A DNA stretch of 64,000 nucleotides from JBCCGG01 sp039029395 (lineage in GTDB: Bacteria > Pseudomonadota > Alphaproteobacteria > Kiloniellales > JAKSDN01): NCBI GenBank assembly GCA_039029395.1, contig JBCCGG010000003.1, positions 1 to 64,000 on the forward strand, in the 5' to 3' direction. Below, in pieces: positions 42,382 through 52,036 of the stretch. Both the position numbers and the translations under genes were made by a program. The notes beneath the pieces are model-generated. The model saw only the letters and a list, made by a program, of their open reading frames with translations. It did no database searches and had not been told where the DNA came from. Within the stretch, counting starts at the first letter, position 1; every line of letters begins with the position of its first letter.

Positions 42382-44034
42382 TCACATATTGGGGTAGTTC
42401 GGGCCGCCGCCGCCTTCAGGGGTCACCCAGTTGATGTTTTGGCTGGGATCCTTGATGTCGCAGGTCTTGCAGTGCACGCAGTTCTGGGCGTTGATCTGGA
42501 GTCTTGGGTTCGCGCCGTCGTCGTCGCGCACGATCTCGTAAACCCCGGCCGGACAGTACCGTTGCTCGGGCGCATCGTAGCGCTCCAGATTGAAGGCGAC
42601 CGGCACCGCGGGGTCTTTCAGAGTGAGATGGACCGGCTGATCCTCCTCGTGGTTGGTGTTGGAGAGGAAGACCGAGGAGTTGCGGTCGAAGGTGATGACT
42701 CCGTCCGGCTTGGGGTAGTCGATCTTCGGCATTTCCTCGGCCGGGGCCAGGCTCTCGTTGTCAGGGTGCTTGTGGTGGAAGGTCCAGGAGGTCTTGCCGC
42801 CCATGAGCTTGAGGTCGAGGGCGCCGTAGAGCATGGAGCCGAAGAGGCCCCACTTGTTGAAGGCCGGACGGAAGTTGCGCGCCTTGTAAAGCTCCTCGTA
42901 GACCCACGAATCCTTGAACTTGGCCGGATAGGCGTCCAGCGTGCCATAACCCTCGTCGCCGCCCGAAAGCGCCTCGAAGGCCGCCTCGGCGGCCAACATG
43001 CCGGTTTTCATGGCGTTGTGGCTGCCCTTGATCTTGGGCACGTTGAGGAAGCCCGCGGTGCAGCCGATCAGGCAGCCTCCGGGAAACACCAGCTTGGGAA
43101 TCGACTGTAGCCCGCCTTCGTTGAGCGCCCGGGCGCCGTAGGCGACCCGCTTGCCGCCTTCCAGCATGGGCCGGATCATGGGATGGGTCTTGAAGCGCTG
43201 CATCTCCTCGAAGGGGAAGAGGTGGGGGTTTTCGTAATCCAGGCCGACCACGTAGCCGACCGCCGCCTGGCCGCCCTCCAGGTGATAGATGAAGGAGCCG
43301 CCCCAGGTGCGGTTGTCCATGGGCCAGCCCGCGGTATGGAGCACGAAGCCCGGCTTGTGCTTGGCCGGGTCCAGATCCCACAGCTCCTTGATGCCGATGC
43401 CGAAGGTCTGGGGGTCGCAGTCCTGGCGCAGCTTGAAGCGCTCGAACAGCGTCTTGGTGAGCGAGCCCCGGCAGCCCTCGGCAAAGAGCGTGTACTTGCC
43501 CCACAGCTCCATGCCCGGCATGTAGGCGTCCTTCTGCTCGCCGGTCTTGGAGATGCCCATGTCGCCGGTGGCCACGCCCTTGACCCGGCCCTGGTCGTCG
43601 TAGAGCACCTCGGCGGCGGCGAAGCCCGGGTATATCTCGGCGCCCAGCGCCTCGGCCTGCTCGGCCAGCCAACGGCATACATTGCCGAGCGAGATCACGT
43701 AGTTGCCATGGTTGTGCATCTGCGGCGGCAAGAGCGGCACCGGCACTTCGAAGCCGCTCTTCTCGGTCAGCACCATGAACTTCTCGTCCGAGACCGGAGC
43801 GTTGAGTGGCGCGCCCAGCTCCTGCCAGTTGGGGAACAGCTCGGTGATCGCGCGCGGCTCCATGACCGCGCCCGAGAGGATGTGGGCGCCGACCTCCGAG
43901 CCCTTTTCGAGCACGCAGACCGTGATCTCCTGGCCGCTTTCCTGAGCCAGCTGACGCAGCTTGATCGCCGCCGAGAGGCCGGCTGGGCCGGCACCGACGA
44001 TCACCACGTCATATTCCATGTATTCCCGTTCCAT
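42382..44034 (-). CDS. Electron-transfer flavoprotein:ubiquinone oxidoreductase
   Basis: Passes electrons from reduced ETF (fed by acyl-CoA and amine dehydrogenases) to ubiquinone at the inner membrane. 550 residues, normal for the family. FAD motif VVIVGAGPAGLSAAIKLRQL at the N-terminus; quinone-site and FAD regions such as HILSGAVMEPRAI and CRGSLTKTLFERF. The 4Fe-4S cluster cysteines are at the C-terminus in YCPAGVYEI and QNCVHCKTCDIKDPSQNI. It relates functionally to the TMADH-like enzyme in this window, whose homologue donates to ETF. Confidence 0.96.
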   Translation of the reverse strand: MEREYMEYDVVIVGAGPAGLSAAIKLRQLAQESGQEITVCVLEKGSEVGAHILSGAVMEPRAITELFPNWQELGAPLNAPVSDEKFMVLTEKSGFEVPVPLLPPQMHNHGNYVISLGNVCRWLAEQAEALGAEIYPGFAAAEVLYDDQGRVKGVATGDMGISKTGEQKDAYMPGMELWGKYTLFAEGCRGSLTKTLFERFKLRQDCDPQTFGIGIKELWDLDPAKHKPGFVLHTAGWPMDNRTWGGSFIYHLEGGQAAVGYVVGLDYENPHLFPFEEMQRFKTHPMIRPMLEGGKRVAYGARALNEGGLQSIPKLVFPGGCLIGCTAGFLNVPKIKGSHNAMKTGMLAAEAAFEALSGGDEGYGTLDAYPAKFKDSWVYEELYKARNFRPAFNKWGLFGSMLYGALDLKLMGGKTSWTFHHKHPDNESLAPAEEMPKIDYPKPDGVITFDRNSSVFLSNTNHEEDQPVHLTLKDPAVPVAFNLERYDAPEQRYCPAGVYEIVRDDDGANPRLQINAQNCVHCKTCDIKDPSQNINWVTPEGGGGPNYPNM

Positions 44035-44143
44035 CGCTCGCTACCCCCAAGATGTCAGCGTACCGATACCTTAGCCCAATCGCCCCCTATAGCCGAGCGT
44101 TGACAGCCTGGAAAGAGCGATCTTGCGGGTGCTATGGTCGGCC

Positions 44144-44983
44144 ATGATGACCGGGGAGCGGGACCAAGCGCTGTCGGCCCTGCAGTGGCTGATCGAACAG
44201 GGTGCGGACGAGGCGATCGAGCCGGCGCCGATCGACCGCACGCGCGCCCAGCCGGCGCCTCAGAAGGCCAAGCCACCGCCGCCGCCCGCGCCCAAGCGCC
44301 CCGAGCCGCCCCTATGGGAGCCGCCGCCCACGCCCCTGGAATCGACCGAGGAGACGCTCGGCACGGCCCGCCATCTGGCCGCCGAGGCCGACAGCCTGGA
44401 GGCGCTCAAAGCTGCGCTCGACGCCTTCGAGGGCTGCGCCCTCAAGCAAACGGCGACAAATCTTGTCTTCGCCGACGGCAATCCAGAGGCCAAGATCATG
44501 ATGCTCGGCGAGGGCCCGGGCGCCGAGGAAGACCGCCAGGGCCTGCCCTTCGTCGGCGCCTCGGGCCAGCTGCTCGACCGTATGCTGCACCATATCGGGC
44601 TCGACCGGAGCTCGGTCTACATCTCAAACATTCTGTTCTGGCGGCCGCCCGGCAACCGTACGCCGACCGCCGGCGAGATCGCCGCCTGCCTGCCCTTCGT
44701 CGAGCGCCACATCGAGCTGGTCGCGCCCGACTACCTGGTCCTGCTGGGCGGCACCCCGGCCAAGACCCTGCTGGCGCGCTCTGAGGGCATCCTGCGCCTG
44801 CGCGGCCGTTGGCGACCTTACCAGCACCCGGGCCTGGCCCGGCCGATCCCGGCCCTGCCGACGCTTCATCCGGCCTATCTGCTGCGCCAGCCGGCGCAAA
44901 AGCGCCTGGCCTGGCGCGACCTGCTGAGCCTCCAGCAGGCCCGCTTGAGCGGCACGGACCCCCTCGCAAAGCCCGCTCCATAG
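44144..44983 (+). CDS. Type-4 uracil-DNA glycosylase family protein
   Basis: About 279 residues. A Pro/Ala-rich low-complexity linker (about 35-80) precedes the UDG fold. Motif A is LGEGPGAEEDRQGLPFVG, followed by GQLLDRMLHHIGLDRSSVYI, FWRPPGNRTPT and PTLHPAYLLRQP (motif B region). The family removes uracil from DNA. Motif A has GEGPG where many members have GEAPG. ATG at 44144 chosen; a TTG at 44123 is in frame. Confidence 0.88.
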   Translation: MMTGERDQALSALQWLIEQGADEAIEPAPIDRTRAQPAPQKAKPPPPPAPKRPEPPLWEPPPTPLESTEETLGTARHLAAEADSLEALKAALDAFEGCALKQTATNLVFADGNPEAKIMMLGEGPGAEEDRQGLPFVGASGQLLDRMLHHIGLDRSSVYISNILFWRPPGNRTPTAGEIAACLPFVERHIELVAPDYLVLLGGTPAKTLLARSEGILRLRGRWRPYQHPGLARPIPALPTLHPAYLLRQPAQKRLAWRDLLSLQQARLSGTDPLAKPAP

Positions 44984-45102
44984 GGCACATTTCTGCCACA
45001 TTTCATGATTAACCGGATGTGAACCTGGAACAGGCACGCTTTCTTGCGAGACTCGGCCGGCTTCGGCTAGCGTGCGACAACATCAGGATCGGTGGGGCTT
45101 CC

Positions 45103-46899
45103 TTGAAAGTCTTGAGTACGACCCGCCTCTTGGCGGGCCCTTTTATCGCTGCTGCGCTTGCGCTGGCGCTTCTTCCGGGCGCCGCGCGCGCCACCTTGGA
45201 CTCCCAAGGCCTGCCCAGCGTGCTCAGTCACCAGGACGAGCAGCACTACCGGCAAATCTTCGAGCTGCAGGAGGCCGGAAAATGGCAGGCGGCCGACAAG
45301 CTCATAAAACAGCTCGATGACCAACGGCTCATGGGTCACGTGCTGTTCCAGCGCTACATGCACCCGACCGCCTACCGATCACGCTATACGGAGCTTAAGC
45401 ACTGGATGGATCACTATGCCGACCATCCGGAGGCCAAGCGCATCTATCGTTTGGCGGTCAAGCGCCGCCCGGCCAACTACAAGGCGCCCAAAAAGCCCGT
45501 CACGCCACGGGCCACCATCACGTCGAGATTTCAGCCGGAGATCGAGCCCTATCGCTCGTCCAAGTCGCTGACCCCCTCCCAGCGCCGCCGCGCGCGTCAG
45601 ATCCTGCGCCAAGTGCGCCACAATGTCTTGCGCACTCGCCTGACCACGACCGAGAAGCTGCTCGCCAGGGCCGAGACCAAGCGCGTGCTGGATCAGGTCC
45701 AGCGCGACCAAAGCTACGCCAAGGTGGCGGCCGGCTGGTACTACTACGGCCGCCCGGACAAGGCATTCAAGCTGGCTGACGCGGCTGCCAGGCGCTCCGG
45801 CGATCAGGCGCCCATGACCCATTGGATCGCCGGTCTGGCGGCCTGGCGCCTAGGCGATCTGGAAGCCGCCGCACGAAACTTCGAGGGCCTGGCCGAGGCC
45901 ACGCGCGCCTCGAGCTGGACCGCCTCGGCCGGCGCCTATTGGGCGGCGCGCAGTCACCTGCGCCTGCGCCAGCCGGAACAGATGAGCAAATGGCTGCGGA
46001 CCGCCAGCGCCCATCAGGAGACCTTCTACGGGCTGCTGGCGCGACGGGCGCTCGGCATGGAGACCCGCTTCGACTTCCGTCCCCACGAGCCGACCGCCGC
46101 GGGTCTGGCCCACATCGACGCTGACCCCGCCGGGCATCGGGCGCTCGGCCTGATCCAGGTCGGCCAGGTCGAGTTGGCCGAGCAGGAGCTGCTGCGCCTG
46201 AAGGATTGGGATAGCCCGGACACCATGGAAACCCTGCTGGCGCTGGCGGAGCGCGGCAAGCTGCCGCGCCTCGCCTTCAAGCTGGCGAGCCGTCTGGACG
46301 ACCAGCCCCACGTGACCGACGACGGGCGCCTGGAAGCGGCCCTCTACCCGATCCCGCCGTGGCAGCCGGACAGCGGCTTCAAAGTCGACCGGGCCCTGGT
46401 CTATGCCCTGATGCGCCAGGAGTCGGCCTTCAACCCCAAGGCCAAGAGCCCCGACGGCGCGCGCGGCCTGATGCAGCTCATGCCGGCCACCGCCAGCTAT
46501 ATCGGCGACCGGCGCTACCGCGGCAAGACGCGCGACCAGCTGTTCGACCCAGGCCTCAACCTAGAGCTTAGCCAGCGCTATCTGTCCTATCTGATGAACT
46601 ACGATTCGGTGCAGGGCAATCTCTTCCGCCTGACCACGGCCTACAACGGCGGGCCCGGCAACCTGGCCAAGTGGGAGCGCAAGATCGAGGTCGCCGACGA
46701 CCCACTTCTGTTCATCGAAAGCCTGCCGTCCCGGGAGACCCGGGTCTTCATCGAGCGGGTGCTCACAAACTTCTGGATCTATCGGGCCCGTTTGGGCCAA
46801 CCTGCGCCATCGCTCGATGCCGCCGCCTCCGGCACCTGGCCGGGCTACGCGGCGCTCGATGGACAGAGCCAGGAGTTTGCCCGCCGTGCCGAAGATTGA
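45103..46899 (+). CDS. Soluble lytic murein transglycosylase
   Basis: Cleaves peptidoglycan glycan strands to 1,6-anhydromuramyl ends in the periplasm. About 598 residues. TTG at 45103 gives a signal peptide (MKVLSTTRLLAGPFIAAALA, ending AARA); an in-frame GTG at 45019 would add 28 residues in front. A helical superhelix (about 60-440) precedes the SLT domain: catalytic Glu in YALMRQESAFNPKAKS, GLMQLMPATA and YNGGPGNL. It overlaps the moaB-like gene by 14 bases. Confidence 0.92.
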   Translation: MKVLSTTRLLAGPFIAAALALALLPGAARATLDSQGLPSVLSHQDEQHYRQIFELQEAGKWQAADKLIKQLDDQRLMGHVLFQRYMHPTAYRSRYTELKHWMDHYADHPEAKRIYRLAVKRRPANYKAPKKPVTPRATITSRFQPEIEPYRSSKSLTPSQRRRARQILRQVRHNVLRTRLTTTEKLLARAETKRVLDQVQRDQSYAKVAAGWYYYGRPDKAFKLADAAARRSGDQAPMTHWIAGLAAWRLGDLEAAARNFEGLAEATRASSWTASAGAYWAARSHLRLRQPEQMSKWLRTASAHQETFYGLLARRALGMETRFDFRPHEPTAAGLAHIDADPAGHRALGLIQVGQVELAEQELLRLKDWDSPDTMETLLALAERGKLPRLAFKLASRLDDQPHVTDDGRLEAALYPIPPWQPDSGFKVDRALVYALMRQESAFNPKAKSPDGARGLMQLMPATASYIGDRRYRGKTRDQLFDPGLNLELSQRYLSYLMNYDSVQGNLFRLTTAYNGGPGNLAKWERKIEVADDPLLFIESLPSRETRVFIERVLTNFWIYRARLGQPAPSLDAAASGTWPGYAALDGQSQEFARRAED

Positions 46900-47431
46900 C
46901 GAGAGCCGCCCCTTCCTTCCGGTCAACATCGCCCTTCTGACCATCTCCGACACCCGTAGCCTGGCCGAGGACACCTCGGGCGACCTGCTCGAGCGCCTGA
47001 TCACCGAGGACGGCCACAAGATCGCCGGGCGCGAGATCATGAAGGACGACGCCGACGCGCTGACCGCCCGCTTGCGCGAGCTCATCGCCGATCCGGAGGT
47101 CGACGTGGTGATCACCAGCGGCGGCACGGGCGTGACCGGCCGGGACGTCACGCCCGAGGCCATGCGCGCGGTCTTCGACAAGGAGATCGAGGGCTTCGGC
47201 GAGCTGTTCCGCTGGGTCAGCTACCAGAAGGTCGGCACCTCGACCATGCAGAGCCGGGCGATCGGCGGGGTCGGTGGCGGCACCTACCTCTTCGCCCTGC
47301 CCGGCTCGCCGGGCGCCTGCCGGGACGGCTGGGAGGGCGTGCTCAAAACCCAGCTCGACGTGCGCCACCGCCCCTGCAACCTGGTCGAGCTCATGCCCCG
47401 CCTGCAAGAGCACCTGAATACGGAAGCCTGA
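46886..47431 (+). CDS. moaB: Molybdenum cofactor biosynthesis protein MoaB/MogA
   Basis: About 181 residues. Molybdopterin-binding fold with VNIALLTISDTRSL, ITSGGTGVTGRDVTPEA (pterin-binding loop, near 70) and FALPGSPGACRDGW. Takes part in adenylation of molybdopterin. GTG at 46886 is used; an ATG at 46859 inside the upstream gene is also in frame. Translationally coupled to the transglycosylase gene by overlap, though functionally unrelated. Confidence 0.92.
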   Translation: MPKIDESRPFLPVNIALLTISDTRSLAEDTSGDLLERLITEDGHKIAGREIMKDDADALTARLRELIADPEVDVVITSGGTGVTGRDVTPEAMRAVFDKEIEGFGELFRWVSYQKVGTSTMQSRAIGGVGGGTYLFALPGSPGACRDGWEGVLKTQLDVRHRPCNLVELMPRLQEHLNTEA

Positions 47432-47606
47432 GGCAATTTCGCGCTTAACGGCATTGATTAGTAAGCCTCGCTACGGCCGATGCTGCAGTCCACACGTGCA
47501 CCGCCAGACCTCAGATAGCACTGAGGTTGCTAGACCCTAAACGTGGCTGTTGTGTACAAACGCTAGTGGCGCTACCCTAAACATCTCGGGGGAGGGTTGC
47601 AGTTCC

Positions 47607-48077
47607 ATGGCGAACGGTGTCCCAAGCGAAGATGCGACCGCCGCGGCGGTGCCGGAACTGATTGTCGGCGCGGCAGAGGCGACCTTCGACGCCGCGCAGG
47701 CCCTGAAAGACCTTTCCCCACAATTCGACGACGCCGAGCCCGGGAGCGCGCCGGCGCCGGAGGCGGCGCGCGATCCCCGGCTTGCCATTGCACAACGGTT
47801 GAGCGGCACCGGACTCGGCGATCTGGCGAACGTCTTGTTTCCCCCAGAGCTGGTCCTTGCCCGCAGCGAGTACAGCTTTCGTGTACGATTGGAGGAGCGC
47901 GGGAGCCGTGGCTTGGGTGTCGGCATCGGCATCGTCGCGCTGCCGGTGTCGATCAGCTACGAGAAGCGCTACGGCAGAACGGAAAGCAGCGAATCGAGCT
48001 TCACCATCGTGATCGAGTCGGGACGGCCTCTGCCGGACCGCCCCAGCGGAGAGTCCAATAGTGAAGACAATCATTAG
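47607..48077 (+). CDS. Hypothetical protein 1 of a five-gene operon
   Basis: 156 residues. The N-terminal half has helical stretches (AVPELIVGAAEATFDAAQAL). The C-terminal half is beta-rich: PPELVLARSEYSFRVRLEER, VGIGIVALPVSISYEKRYGR, SSFTIVIESGRPLP. That second half has the same layout as modules in the next two genes (a strand pair starting xFxVxLE, then a strand ending FxIxxxxPxP). ATG at 47607 with GGGGGGAGG upstream. No signal peptide. The style is reminiscent of DUF2589-type proteins, but this is not certain. Function unknown. Confidence 0.75.
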   Translation: MANGVPSEDATAAAVPELIVGAAEATFDAAQALKDLSPQFDDAEPGSAPAPEAARDPRLAIAQRLSGTGLGDLANVLFPPELVLARSEYSFRVRLEERGSRGLGVGIGIVALPVSISYEKRYGRTESSESSFTIVIESGRPLPDRPSGESNSEDNH

Positions 48078-48097
48078 GAAAAAGGGAGATAGGTGAG

Positions 48098-48706
48098 ATG
48101 GCGCAGGACAGATTGACAAGCCAGTTGGTCGAGGTTGCGCAGATTGTCGGGGACCTGGGCCTCAACATAAACCGGGCGCAGAAGGCGCTAAACAAGGACT
48201 ATCTCGACAACATTCAATCTTTGATAAAGATCATCAAGGACATGCCGATCGACGACGCGGCTGGCGAGGATGACAAGACCGACACCTTCATGGCAATCCT
48301 GCAGGCTCTTTCGCCGCCGCGCTATCAGTACACCGAGACAGTTTTGGATTTCAGCGCCGACTTTGCGGAATCGCGCGAGCGGATGATCGCTGGCTCGGCG
48401 GGCGTTGCATTCAAGTTTGTCACGGTCAACGCCGCGATGACGTTGGGCTACGGCCACGACTACCGCGCTTCAGCACGCATAACAACGACGATCCACGCAC
48501 GGCAAGACCCAAGCATGGCCAACAAGCTCTTGGAGCGTTCTGCGGAGATCAGCAACTCAACAGTGGAGCTTCCGACTCCCGCCGCTATAGACGCCAAGAT
48601 GTACGACACCTTGGGCAGCATCTGGGCGACCTTAAACGGAAAACCGGCAAGTGAAGTACCTACCGCCGGAGAAGATGGCGGCGGTGGCGCTGGCGGGAGT
48701 TCATAA
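48098..48706 (+). CDS. Hypothetical protein 2 of a five-gene operon
   Basis: 202 residues, 20 bases after the previous gene, with AAAGGGAGATAGG upstream. An N-terminal helical region (LVEVAQIVGDLGLNINRAQ, DNIQSLIKIIKDM) is followed by a beta module (YQYTETVLDFSADFAESRER, VAFKFVTVNAAMTLGYGHDY, SARITTTIHARQD), then a helix and a Gly-rich tail. The SARITTTIHARQDPSMANKL part resembles the end of DUF2589-like proteins. Function unknown; likely a structural partner of the neighbouring proteins. Confidence 0.75.
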   Translation: MAQDRLTSQLVEVAQIVGDLGLNINRAQKALNKDYLDNIQSLIKIIKDMPIDDAAGEDDKTDTFMAILQALSPPRYQYTETVLDFSADFAESRERMIAGSAGVAFKFVTVNAAMTLGYGHDYRASARITTTIHARQDPSMANKLLERSAEISNSTVELPTPAAIDAKMYDTLGSIWATLNGKPASEVPTAGEDGGGGAGGSS

Positions 48707-48820
48707 TGAGTTAAGCACCGCGCAAACGGATATCGAGTCTGGTGCTGTTTAAGCAACCGTGTGCCATCGCAATGGCGTCGAGCCTTGCGGTGAGTAAGAC
48801 CTTCTGGAGTCGCACTGCCA

Positions 48821-50518
48821 ATGGCCGAGATAGACTGGGATGAGATCGCCAAAGCGGCGGATGCATTGAAGGGAGCGGCAACGCAAATCGCGGCTCATGC
48901 CCACGCCAAGCGCGCGGATAGAGCGCTAGAGGAATATCGCCAGGCCAGCGGCCAGCTAGCGGTGCTCAACGGTCTTGTTCAGGACAGCGATGTTGCCCCT
49001 GGCGCGATCCGCGAGTTCTTCGAGACGGTCGGAGACGGAGTGGCGTCCGCGCAAGTCGCGCTCGACCGACGTTCGGCCGACTATGAGCGAGCACGCTCCT
49101 TTGCCGCGCTTCCGAGTCTCTACCGTATTCCCAAGGTCAGCGCGGAGATCAAATTCAGCCTCGAGCAGACCGAAGGATCGGGCTTCAATTTTATTTTCGG
49201 AAGATCCGAGACCACGCGGCAAGAGATGCAGAACTCGGTTTCCTTCGACATCATCTCTTCGCCGCCGCCGCCCGAAAGCCTCGAAGAGATTCCGAGCGGC
49301 GGCGTGTTCATCTCGGACGTCGCCGAGCGGGCGGCCGTCCGATCCGAGGTGGCGCGTCGGCACGAGGCAAGTGAAGGTGAAAACGTCAAGAAAGTGCTGG
49401 CCAAGTTTATTGACAACAAAGCTTGGACACGAACGGTCATACTGGCAATTGGGAATCAAGATTGGTTGCTGTTCTTGCCGACGGGCTCTGACAGCGACGC
49501 GTATGAATGCATCATTGTGCCTCAACATTCGGGTCGAACGCTGAAAACTGCAACGACAGTGCCAGACGCGAAAATCACGAATGCGCATCGTGGTGCAAAG
49601 GACGCCTTGAAGGCGCTCGCTGCGATTTCGGAAGGACAAGCCATTTCGTCGGAGATTGATTGGGCACTTATAACGGCAAGCGCCACCTCGGTCAAGCAAG
49701 CCGCGGCTGCCCTGCAGAACAATGCCAAAAGGAAGAAGCGTAAGGCGTTTGAGAACTACAAGAGTGTCCGCCAAAGCCTGGCGCGGCTGAGTCAGCTCGT
49801 GCCCGAAGCCACGATGGTGGAAGGCACGATAGAAGGTTTCTTCGACGCGGTGGGCGAAGGCGTGGTGCAGGCACAAAGGTCGCTCGACAAGCGTTCCGAG
49901 GCTTATGAAATTGAGCGGCCAGGCTTCGCCCTACCGAACCACTTGCGTATCCCCAAGGTTAGCGCCTCGATCAAGTTCGAGTTGGAGCAAACGGAAGCGA
50001 GAAAGTTCAATGTTATCGTCTATCGCAAGACCGATAGCCACCGCGAGGCGATGCAGAATTCCATTGCGTTCGAGATTGTGTCGGCGCCCCCCGCGCCGAA
50101 CAGTTTCGAAGCCCCGGCAGCCGGCCGAGTGGTCTTGCAGCGGCTTGAACGGGAGGTGGTTCGAGCCGAGATCATTCGGCACCACCGGGATCCCAGCTTC
50201 GGAGCTGTAAGTGGGGATCTCGAGAGATTCTTGAGCGACGACGCACTCGACCGTACATTGATCGTCTCGATCGGCAACAGGGGCTGGTTTCTCTTCTTGG
50301 AAGTGGACAAAGACCTCAGGGCGTATTCCAGCGTTATGCTCCCGAGAGGAGCTCAAGGCGCGGCTGGAATTTCATTTGGTGTAAGAAAATCGTTTAGCCT
50401 CGGTGATGTAACTCCGAGAAGAGCAAATTTAGCAGTAACAGCGTTGGCGGAAATCACGAGACTTCAAGAGCAGAGAATTGATAGCCAACGTCCGCAAGAG
50501 CATGAAGGTCAAGAGTGA
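48821..50518 (+). CDS. Hypothetical protein 3 of a five-gene operon, internally duplicated
   Basis: 565 residues made of two similar halves (about 1-265 and 275-555). Each has a helical start (EIDWDEIAKAADALK / EIDWALITASATSVK), a FFETVGDGVASAQVALDRRS / FFDAVGEGVVQAQRSLDKRS helix, then RIPKVSAEIKFSLEQTE / RIPKVSASIKFELEQTE and an FDIISSPPPP / FEIVSAPPAP strand. Each ends in ILAIGNQDWLLFL / IVSIGNRGWFLFL. The beta part echoes the modules in the two upstream proteins. No catalytic motif or signal peptide seen. Function unknown. Confidence 0.8.
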   Translation: MAEIDWDEIAKAADALKGAATQIAAHAHAKRADRALEEYRQASGQLAVLNGLVQDSDVAPGAIREFFETVGDGVASAQVALDRRSADYERARSFAALPSLYRIPKVSAEIKFSLEQTEGSGFNFIFGRSETTRQEMQNSVSFDIISSPPPPESLEEIPSGGVFISDVAERAAVRSEVARRHEASEGENVKKVLAKFIDNKAWTRTVILAIGNQDWLLFLPTGSDSDAYECIIVPQHSGRTLKTATTVPDAKITNAHRGAKDALKALAAISEGQAISSEIDWALITASATSVKQAAAALQNNAKRKKRKAFENYKSVRQSLARLSQLVPEATMVEGTIEGFFDAVGEGVVQAQRSLDKRSEAYEIERPGFALPNHLRIPKVSASIKFELEQTEARKFNVIVYRKTDSHREAMQNSIAFEIVSAPPAPNSFEAPAAGRVVLQRLEREVVRAEIIRHHRDPSFGAVSGDLERFLSDDALDRTLIVSIGNRGWFLFLEVDKDLRAYSSVMLPRGAQGAAGISFGVRKSFSLGDVTPRRANLAVTALAEITRLQEQRIDSQRPQEHEGQE

Positions 50519-50581
50519 CATGTTTCTGCAGTAGCAGTCGCAAGAACTGACTTCACACGCGCCGAGGACGAACAGGGATAG

Positions 50582-52036
50582 ATGCAGTTATCAGAAGCCA
50601 TCAGAACCTTGATGAACCAGATGATTCTGGATAGCGTGCATGGCGACCTTTCCTTGAGACTGCGCCAGTCCTCGCTGTCCGGTCGGCAAGACGTGCTTTT
50701 TGCGCGGAACATCCGCGGCAAGATCTCGCTCGGCGCGACCTTCGAAGAAAACCGCTTCATCTTGATCCCGCGCTTCGGCGAGCGGCGAACCGAGAAGGTC
50801 GCCGACATCCGTGCCAAGATTGCCATCGAGCCATGCCGCGAAGCCGAGCCGGCGCTTGATCGGGACGTGGGCGTCTATGTCGCGCTTCCCGGGTTCCTGT
50901 CGCAAGCCCAAAACGAACGTCAATTGGAGATAAAGTCTTCACCATCCCCCTACTGGGTCCTGCGCGACGTTGATGAAATCAAGTACGCGCGACTTGGCAG
51001 TACAGGTGCCAGTCCCTTCCACAACGTCGAGCCGAGCGGCGTTTTCATGATACTGCGCGCGCTGGCCGATTGGGCGCGAGAGGAAGAGAATCAAGCGCCG
51101 CTTCGTTTGCAGTTGCCAACGCCCGACGAATGGGGTGAGCTGCCACCAGGTCAGGCCGATGGGCAGCCGCGTTTGGTAAAGCTGCTCAATGATATCAAGA
51201 TGCTCACGATTCACGCCGTAAGCATCCTGAACCTTGACCTGGCCGCGGCCAATGATGATCCGGAGTCAGAGATGGCCCTGGATAGGGTGCGCCAGTTGGA
51301 CCAAGATCTGCTCAGGCTTCATCCGCACTTCGGCAGCCCCTATCGTTTTGAGTCTTTGCGTGCCGACATTCTCGTGAAGCTGGATCGCAACGGGGAGGTG
51401 GTGACCCGGGAAAGCAAGGAGGACGGCGTACAGTTCGACCTGCGCGGCGCGCTTAATCGAGAGGACAGCGATCGCATAAACCTTGCCCTCAAGCTTACGG
51501 ACTTGCTCGTGAAGGGGCCTTTCTTCGAGCAGTTCGCGGATTTCCTCCAAGGCCTCGATCCAGAGCAAAACAATCCCATGGGGCCCGTGCACGAACTGCT
51601 CGAGTCGCTCACCGAGCATTTCCCGCGCGGAGGAGGCGGGTCACTCGGAGATCTACCACCTGCCGCAATCTACAGAATGACCGCGGATGAGCTGCTCATG
51701 ATTATCGACCAAGCTCGAAAGAATGATGCGTTGTGCTTTGTGCGTATGAGTGAGGGCGAGGAGAACGATACCGAAGCGATATGGATGCGTGCGCACCATG
51801 ACGGCGCCGAAGTCGATTTGCTCTTTGAAGCTACAGTGAAGGTCGAACGCTTTCCGGAAGTTCGTCTGAAGAAACTGTTTGATGCGAAGCTGTTGATGGT
51901 GACCTCTGGAGACGAGTCCTGGCCGAAAGCCTCGGTGCGTAAAGAGAAGGCTAAGTACATCGGCGCCTTCTTCGAGCGCTTCTTCTCCACCCTGCTGGTC
52001 TGGCAGGGCCTCGCGAGCCGAGGTGGGCGCTCATGA
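50582..52036 (+). CDS. Hypothetical protein 4 of a five-gene operon
   Basis: 484 residues. An N-terminal part (about 1-110) has charged strands (ISLGATFEENRFILIPRFGE). A middle part is helical (VKLLNDIKMLTIHAVSILNL, RVRQLDQDLLRLHP). The C-terminal quarter includes IYRMTADELLMIIDQARKND and VDLLFEATVKVERFPEVRL, and ends in a helix. No signal peptide, membrane segment or known catalytic motif. It overlaps the next gene by 4 bases, so the pair is translationally coupled. Function unknown. Confidence 0.78.
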   Translation: MQLSEAIRTLMNQMILDSVHGDLSLRLRQSSLSGRQDVLFARNIRGKISLGATFEENRFILIPRFGERRTEKVADIRAKIAIEPCREAEPALDRDVGVYVALPGFLSQAQNERQLEIKSSPSPYWVLRDVDEIKYARLGSTGASPFHNVEPSGVFMILRALADWAREEENQAPLRLQLPTPDEWGELPPGQADGQPRLVKLLNDIKMLTIHAVSILNLDLAAANDDPESEMALDRVRQLDQDLLRLHPHFGSPYRFESLRADILVKLDRNGEVVTRESKEDGVQFDLRGALNREDSDRINLALKLTDLLVKGPFFEQFADFLQGLDPEQNNPMGPVHELLESLTEHFPRGGGGSLGDLPPAAIYRMTADELLMIIDQARKNDALCFVRMSEGEENDTEAIWMRAHHDGAEVDLLFEATVKVERFPEVRLKKLFDAKLLMVTSGDESWPKASVRKEKAKYIGAFFERFFSTLLVWQGLASRGGRS

